Shown piece after piece: positions 4,943-7,440 of a DNA stretch of 7,440 nucleotides. Each line of letters opens with the position of its first letter. Position 1 is the first letter of the stretch. Position numbers and translations under genes: made by a program. The notes under the pieces are model-generated. The model was not told the DNA's origin, did not search any database, and saw only the letters and a list, made by a program, of their open reading frames with translations. Source of the stretch: an uncultured Oscillospiraceae bacterium (GTDB lineage Bacteria > Bacillota > Clostridia > Oscillospirales > Ruminococcaceae); assembly GCA_900556255.1 (NCBI GenBank), contig USNZ01000056.1:1-7440 (forward strand), written 5' to 3'.

Positions 4943-6178
4943 ATGAAAAAGGATAAAAAGGATATCAAAAAGGTCGTACTGGCGTACTCCGGCGGGTTGG
5001 ATACCTCCATCATCATTCCCTGGCTGAAAGAAAACTACAACAACTGCGAGGTCGTCGCCGTTTCCGGCAACGTCGGTCAGGGCACCGAGCTGGACGGCCT
5101 GGAGGAAAAGGCGCTGAAAACCGGCGCGTCCAAGCTGTATGTGCTGGACCTGCAGAAGGACTACGTTGAAAACTACATCTGGCCCTGCCTGAAGGCCGAC
5201 GCCAAGTACGAGGATTACCTGCTGGGCACCTCCCACGCGCGGCCCTGCATCGCCAAGGCGCTGGCCGACATCGCCAAAAAAGAGGGTGCCGACGCCATCT
5301 GCCACGGCTGCACCGGCAAGGGCAACGACCAGGTGCGTTTTGAGCTGACCCTGAAGGCCCTGTGCCCCGATATGGCCATCATCGCCCCCTGGCGGGAGTG
5401 GAACATCAAGAGCCGCGACGAGGAGATCGACTACGCCGAGGCGCACAACATTCCGCTGAAAATCAACCGTGAGACGAACTATTCCAAGGACAAGAACCTC
5501 TGGCACCTCAGCCACGAGGGTCTAGATCTGGAAAACCCCTCGCTGGAGCCGCAGTACAATAAGCCGGGCTTTTTGGAGCTGGGTGTCAGCCCCGAACAGG
5601 CCCCCGACACCCCGACCTATGTGACCATCCACTTTGAAAAGGGTATCCCCACCGCCGTGGACGGCACCGAAATGGACGGTGTAGCGCTGATCGAGTACCT
5701 GAACCGTGTGGGCGGCGCCAATGGCGTGGGCCTGCTGGACATTGTGGAAAACCGCTTGGTCGGCATGAAGAGCCGCGGCGTGTACGAGACCCCGGGCGGC
5801 GCCATTTTGTACAAGGCGCACAACGTGCTGGAAACCATCACGCTGGACAAGGAATCCTTCCATTTTAAGGAAATCATCGCCCAGAAGATGGGCGAGCTGG
5901 TCTACAACGGCCAGTGGTTCACCCCCCTGCGCGAGGCGATCTGCGCCTTTACCGATGACCTGCAAAAGACCGTAACCGGCGATGTTACGCTGAAATTGTA
6001 CAAGGGCAACATGATCAATGCCGGTGTTACCAGCCCGTACACCCTGTACGACGAGCAGACGGCCAGCTTTGGTGAGGACGAAGATTACAACCAGGCCGAC
6101 GCAGACGGGTTTATCAACCTGTTCGGCCTGCCCATTGCCGAGCGCGCCAAGCTGGCAAAGAACTGGAATAAGCAGTAA
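4943..6178 (+). CDS. argG: Argininosuccinate synthase
   Basis: 411 residues, normal full length. It joins citrulline and aspartate with ATP to argininosuccinate, AMP and PPi, the penultimate step of arginine synthesis, in the cytoplasm. The N-type ATP pyrophosphatase loop AYSGGLDTS (residues 14-22) is intact. [15 protein letters not shown] (93-107) and [13 protein letters not shown] (122-134) are the family signatures that contact ATP, aspartate and citrulline. [17 protein letters not shown] (177-193) supplies further citrulline and aspartate contacts. The SGNVGQG variant (41-47) after the second strand is also seen in Firmicutes. The start is set by AAGGGGT 7 nt upstream. It has its own promoter and a possible arginine-repressor site, is divergent from the dehydrogenase gene, and is followed 142 nt later by argH. 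Confidence 0.98.
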   Translation: MKKDKKDIKKVVLAYSGGLDTSIIIPWLKENYNNCEVVAVSGNVGQGTELDGLEEKALKTGASKLYVLDLQKDYVENYIWPCLKADAKYEDYLLGTSHARPCIAKALADIAKKEGADAICHGCTGKGNDQVRFELTLKALCPDMAIIAPWREWNIKSRDEEIDYAEAHNIPLKINRETNYSKDKNLWHLSHEGLDLENPSLEPQYNKPGFLELGVSPEQAPDTPTYVTIHFEKGIPTAVDGTEMDGVALIEYLNRVGGANGVGLLDIVENRLVGMKSRGVYETPGGAILYKAHNVLETITLDKESFHFKEIIAQKMGELVYNGQWFTPLREAICAFTDDLQKTVTGDVTLKLYKGNMINAGVTSPYTLYDEQTASFGEDEDYNQADADGFINLFGLPIAERAKLAKNWNKQ

Positions 6179-6249
6179 GACTGTTCAAAGAAGGGGTTCG
6201 TCGCGGTGTGGCTGCGCCACGCTCCTGTACCCCTCCTTTTTTGACAGTC
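6179..6249 (+). other. Long structured RNA hairpin directly after argG
   Basis: 6179-6196 pairs with 6233-6249 in 17 base pairs with one bulged T (6185). The outer arms are GACTGT/ACAGTC and AAGGGG/CCTCCTT. An inner hairpin has GTGGC (6208-6212) pairing with GCCAC (6216-6220), extended by neighbouring pairs. At least four pairs (6190-6239, 6195-6234, 6205-6223, 6207-6221) are G-U wobbles on the plus strand and would be A-C mismatches on the minus strand, so the structure favours argG-sense RNA. The first base follows the TAA stop. It may protect the argG 3' end, be a processing site or be a dispersed intergenic element; I cannot tell which. Confidence 0.6.
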
Positions 6250-6252
6250 TGA

Positions 6253-6278
6253 ATGCGCCGCTTCGGCGGCGCATTTTT
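6253..6278 (+). terminator. Intrinsic terminator between argG and argH
   Basis: A perfect 9-bp stem ATGCGCCGC/GCGGCGCAT (6253-6261 with 6266-6274) carries a TTCG loop closed by C-G, the very stable UUCG tetraloop type. The run TTTTT (6274-6278) follows. It ends 42 nt before the argH start codon, too close for an obvious complete promoter between them. Confidence 0.8.
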
Positions 6279-6320
6279 AACATTTTACGCCCAAAAAGTT
6301 GAAAATCAGGAGGAAATCGT

Positions 6321-7440
6321 ATGCCCCAACTTTGGCAGGGTCGGTCGGCCAAGGCCGTAGACAGCCGCGTCAACGACTTCAACTCGTCCATTCGGTTTGA
6401 CGCCCGCATGATTGAGCAGGACATCCACGGCAGCATGGTACATTCGGCCATGCTGGGCAAGCAGGGCATCATCGCCCCGCAGGATGTTGACGATATCCAC
6501 AAAGGTCTGCAATCCATTTTGGAGGATCTGCACAGCGGTGCGCTGAAAATTGACCCCGCCGCCGAGGACGTGCACACCTTTGTGGAGCAAACGCTGATCG
6601 CACGCGTGGGCGACGCCGGCAAACGGCTGCACACGGGCCGCAGCCGCAACGATCAGGTGGCGCTGGATATCCGCCTGTACCTGCGCGACGCGGCGGGGCA
6701 TATCGCCGCACAGATCGTGGAGCTGATCAACGTGCTGTGCGACCAGGCCAAGCAGGGCGCGGACTATGTGATGCCCGGCTACACCCACCTGCAGCGCGCG
6801 CAGCCCGTGACCTTCGGCCACCATCTGATGGCCTACGCGTGGATGCTGCTGCGGGATCTGGGCCGCTTACAGGACGCCGTGCACCGCATGGATGCCGAGT
6901 GCCCCCTGGGCAGCGGCGCATTGGCGGGCACGACCTACGGGCTGGACCGCTTTTACACCGCCGAGCAGCTGGGCTTTGCCGCCCCCTGCGCCAACTCGAT
7001 AGACGGTGTGTCCGACAGGGATTTCTGCATTGAACTGTGCAGCGCCATGGCCACCTGCATGATGCATTTGTCGCGTCTCAGCGAGGAAATTATCCTGTGG
7101 TGCAGCTGGGAATTTAAGTTTGTGGAGTTGGACGACGCCTTTACGACGGGTTCGTCCATTATGCCGCAGAAGAAAAACCCCGACGTTACCGAACTGATCC
7201 GCGGCAAAACGGGCCGCGTTTATGGTGATCTGAACACCCTGCTGGTCATGATGAAGGGCCTGCCCCTTGCCTACGACAAGGACATGCAGGAGGACAAGGA
7301 GGCTATTTTTGACGCGGTGGATACGCTGGAACTTTGCCTGCGCACCATCACGCCGATGCTGGCCACCATGACCCCGCTGCCCGAGAATATGCGCCGCGCC
7401 GCCGCCAAGGGCTTTATCAACGCCACCGACTGCGCCGACT
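6321..7440 (+). CDS. argH: Argininosuccinate lyase, C-terminal end outside window
   Basis: The first 373 codons are present, roughly four fifths of the usual 450-470 residues; the frame is open to the right edge. It splits argininosuccinate into arginine and fumarate, the last step of arginine synthesis, as a cytoplasmic tetramer of the fumarase/aspartase superfamily. Visible signatures are LWQGRSAK at the N-terminus, HTGRSRNDQ (104-112), PGYTHLQRAQP (152-162, with the conserved His156) and the superfamily motif GSSIMPQKKNP (277-287), whose flexible loop carries the catalytic serine. The ATG has AGGAGG 7 nt upstream (6308-6313). It lies on the same strand as argG with a terminator and a long hairpin between, so its transcription probably relies on readthrough from argG. 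Confidence 0.97.
   Translation, partial: MPQLWQGRSAKAVDSRVNDFNSSIRFDARMIEQDIHGSMVHSAMLGKQGIIAPQDVDDIHKGLQSILEDLHSGALKIDPAAEDVHTFVEQTLIARVGDAGKRLHTGRSRNDQVALDIRLYLRDAAGHIAAQIVELINVLCDQAKQGADYVMPGYTHLQRAQPVTFGHHLMAYAWMLLRDLGRLQDAVHRMDAECPLGSGALAGTTYGLDRFYTAEQLGFAAPCANSIDGVSDRDFCIELCSAMATCMMHLSRLSEEIILWCSWEFKFVELDDAFTTGSSIMPQKKNPDVTELIRGKTGRVYGDLNTLLVMMKGLPLAYDKDMQEDKEAIFDAVDTLELCLRTITPMLATMTPLPENMRRAAAKGFINATDCAD

Noticed and set aside
6241..6269. argH promoter using a perfect TTGACA at 6241-6246
   Set aside because: The expected -10 position (about 6264-6269) is CGGCGG inside the terminator stem, so no promoter can be formed; the TTGACA is part of the long hairpin arm.

Overview
The window looks like chromosomal DNA of a low-to-moderate-GC-intergenic, high-GC-coding Firmicute, most likely a gut clostridium of the Ruminococcaceae/Oscillospiraceae type (Faecalibacterium, Subdoligranulum or Gemmiger relatives). 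This placement is an inference from strong AGGAGG-type ribosome binding sites, sigma-A-like promoters, GC-rich genes separated by AT-rich gaps, and intergenic clusters of GTAGGGGCGG.../...CCGCCCCTAC hairpin repeats. No taxonomic marker gene is present.

Layout. 1-127 is the end of a hairpin-repeat composite. 128-680 has no convincing gene. It holds an AT-rich stretch, a leftward terminator-like hairpin, a perfect DnaA-box match (TTATACACA), five tandem TAG triplets followed by a G-run, and five further DnaA-box-like sequences. Together these resemble a Firmicutes replication origin (oriC), which is the most notable feature of the window. 681-1538 (minus) is a family 2 glycosyltransferase, divergent from an M32 metallocarboxypeptidase at 1677-3167 (plus). 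3168-3677 is a second intergenic repeat cluster ending in a 7-bp tandem repeat and a strong terminator. 3678-4676 (minus) is a D-lactate dehydrogenase-like enzyme. It is divergent from argG (4943-6178, plus), which is followed by argH (6321 to beyond the right edge, plus).

How the genes work together. argG and argH encode the last two steps of arginine synthesis: citrulline plus aspartate to argininosuccinate, then to arginine plus fumarate. argG has a clear promoter and a candidate ArgR/AhrC operator in its leader. The 142-nt argG-argH gap is not a plain spacer. It contains a 71-nt long hairpin immediately after the argG stop, then a UUCG-tetraloop intrinsic terminator, then the argH ribosome binding site, so argH expression probably depends on readthrough or processing. 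The lactate dehydrogenase, the carboxypeptidase and the glycosyltransferase are separate transcription units with no evident pathway link.

The two repeat clusters share a roughly 127-bp direct repeat (1-127 and 3395-3523) and flank the origin-like region, the glycosyltransferase and the carboxypeptidase.
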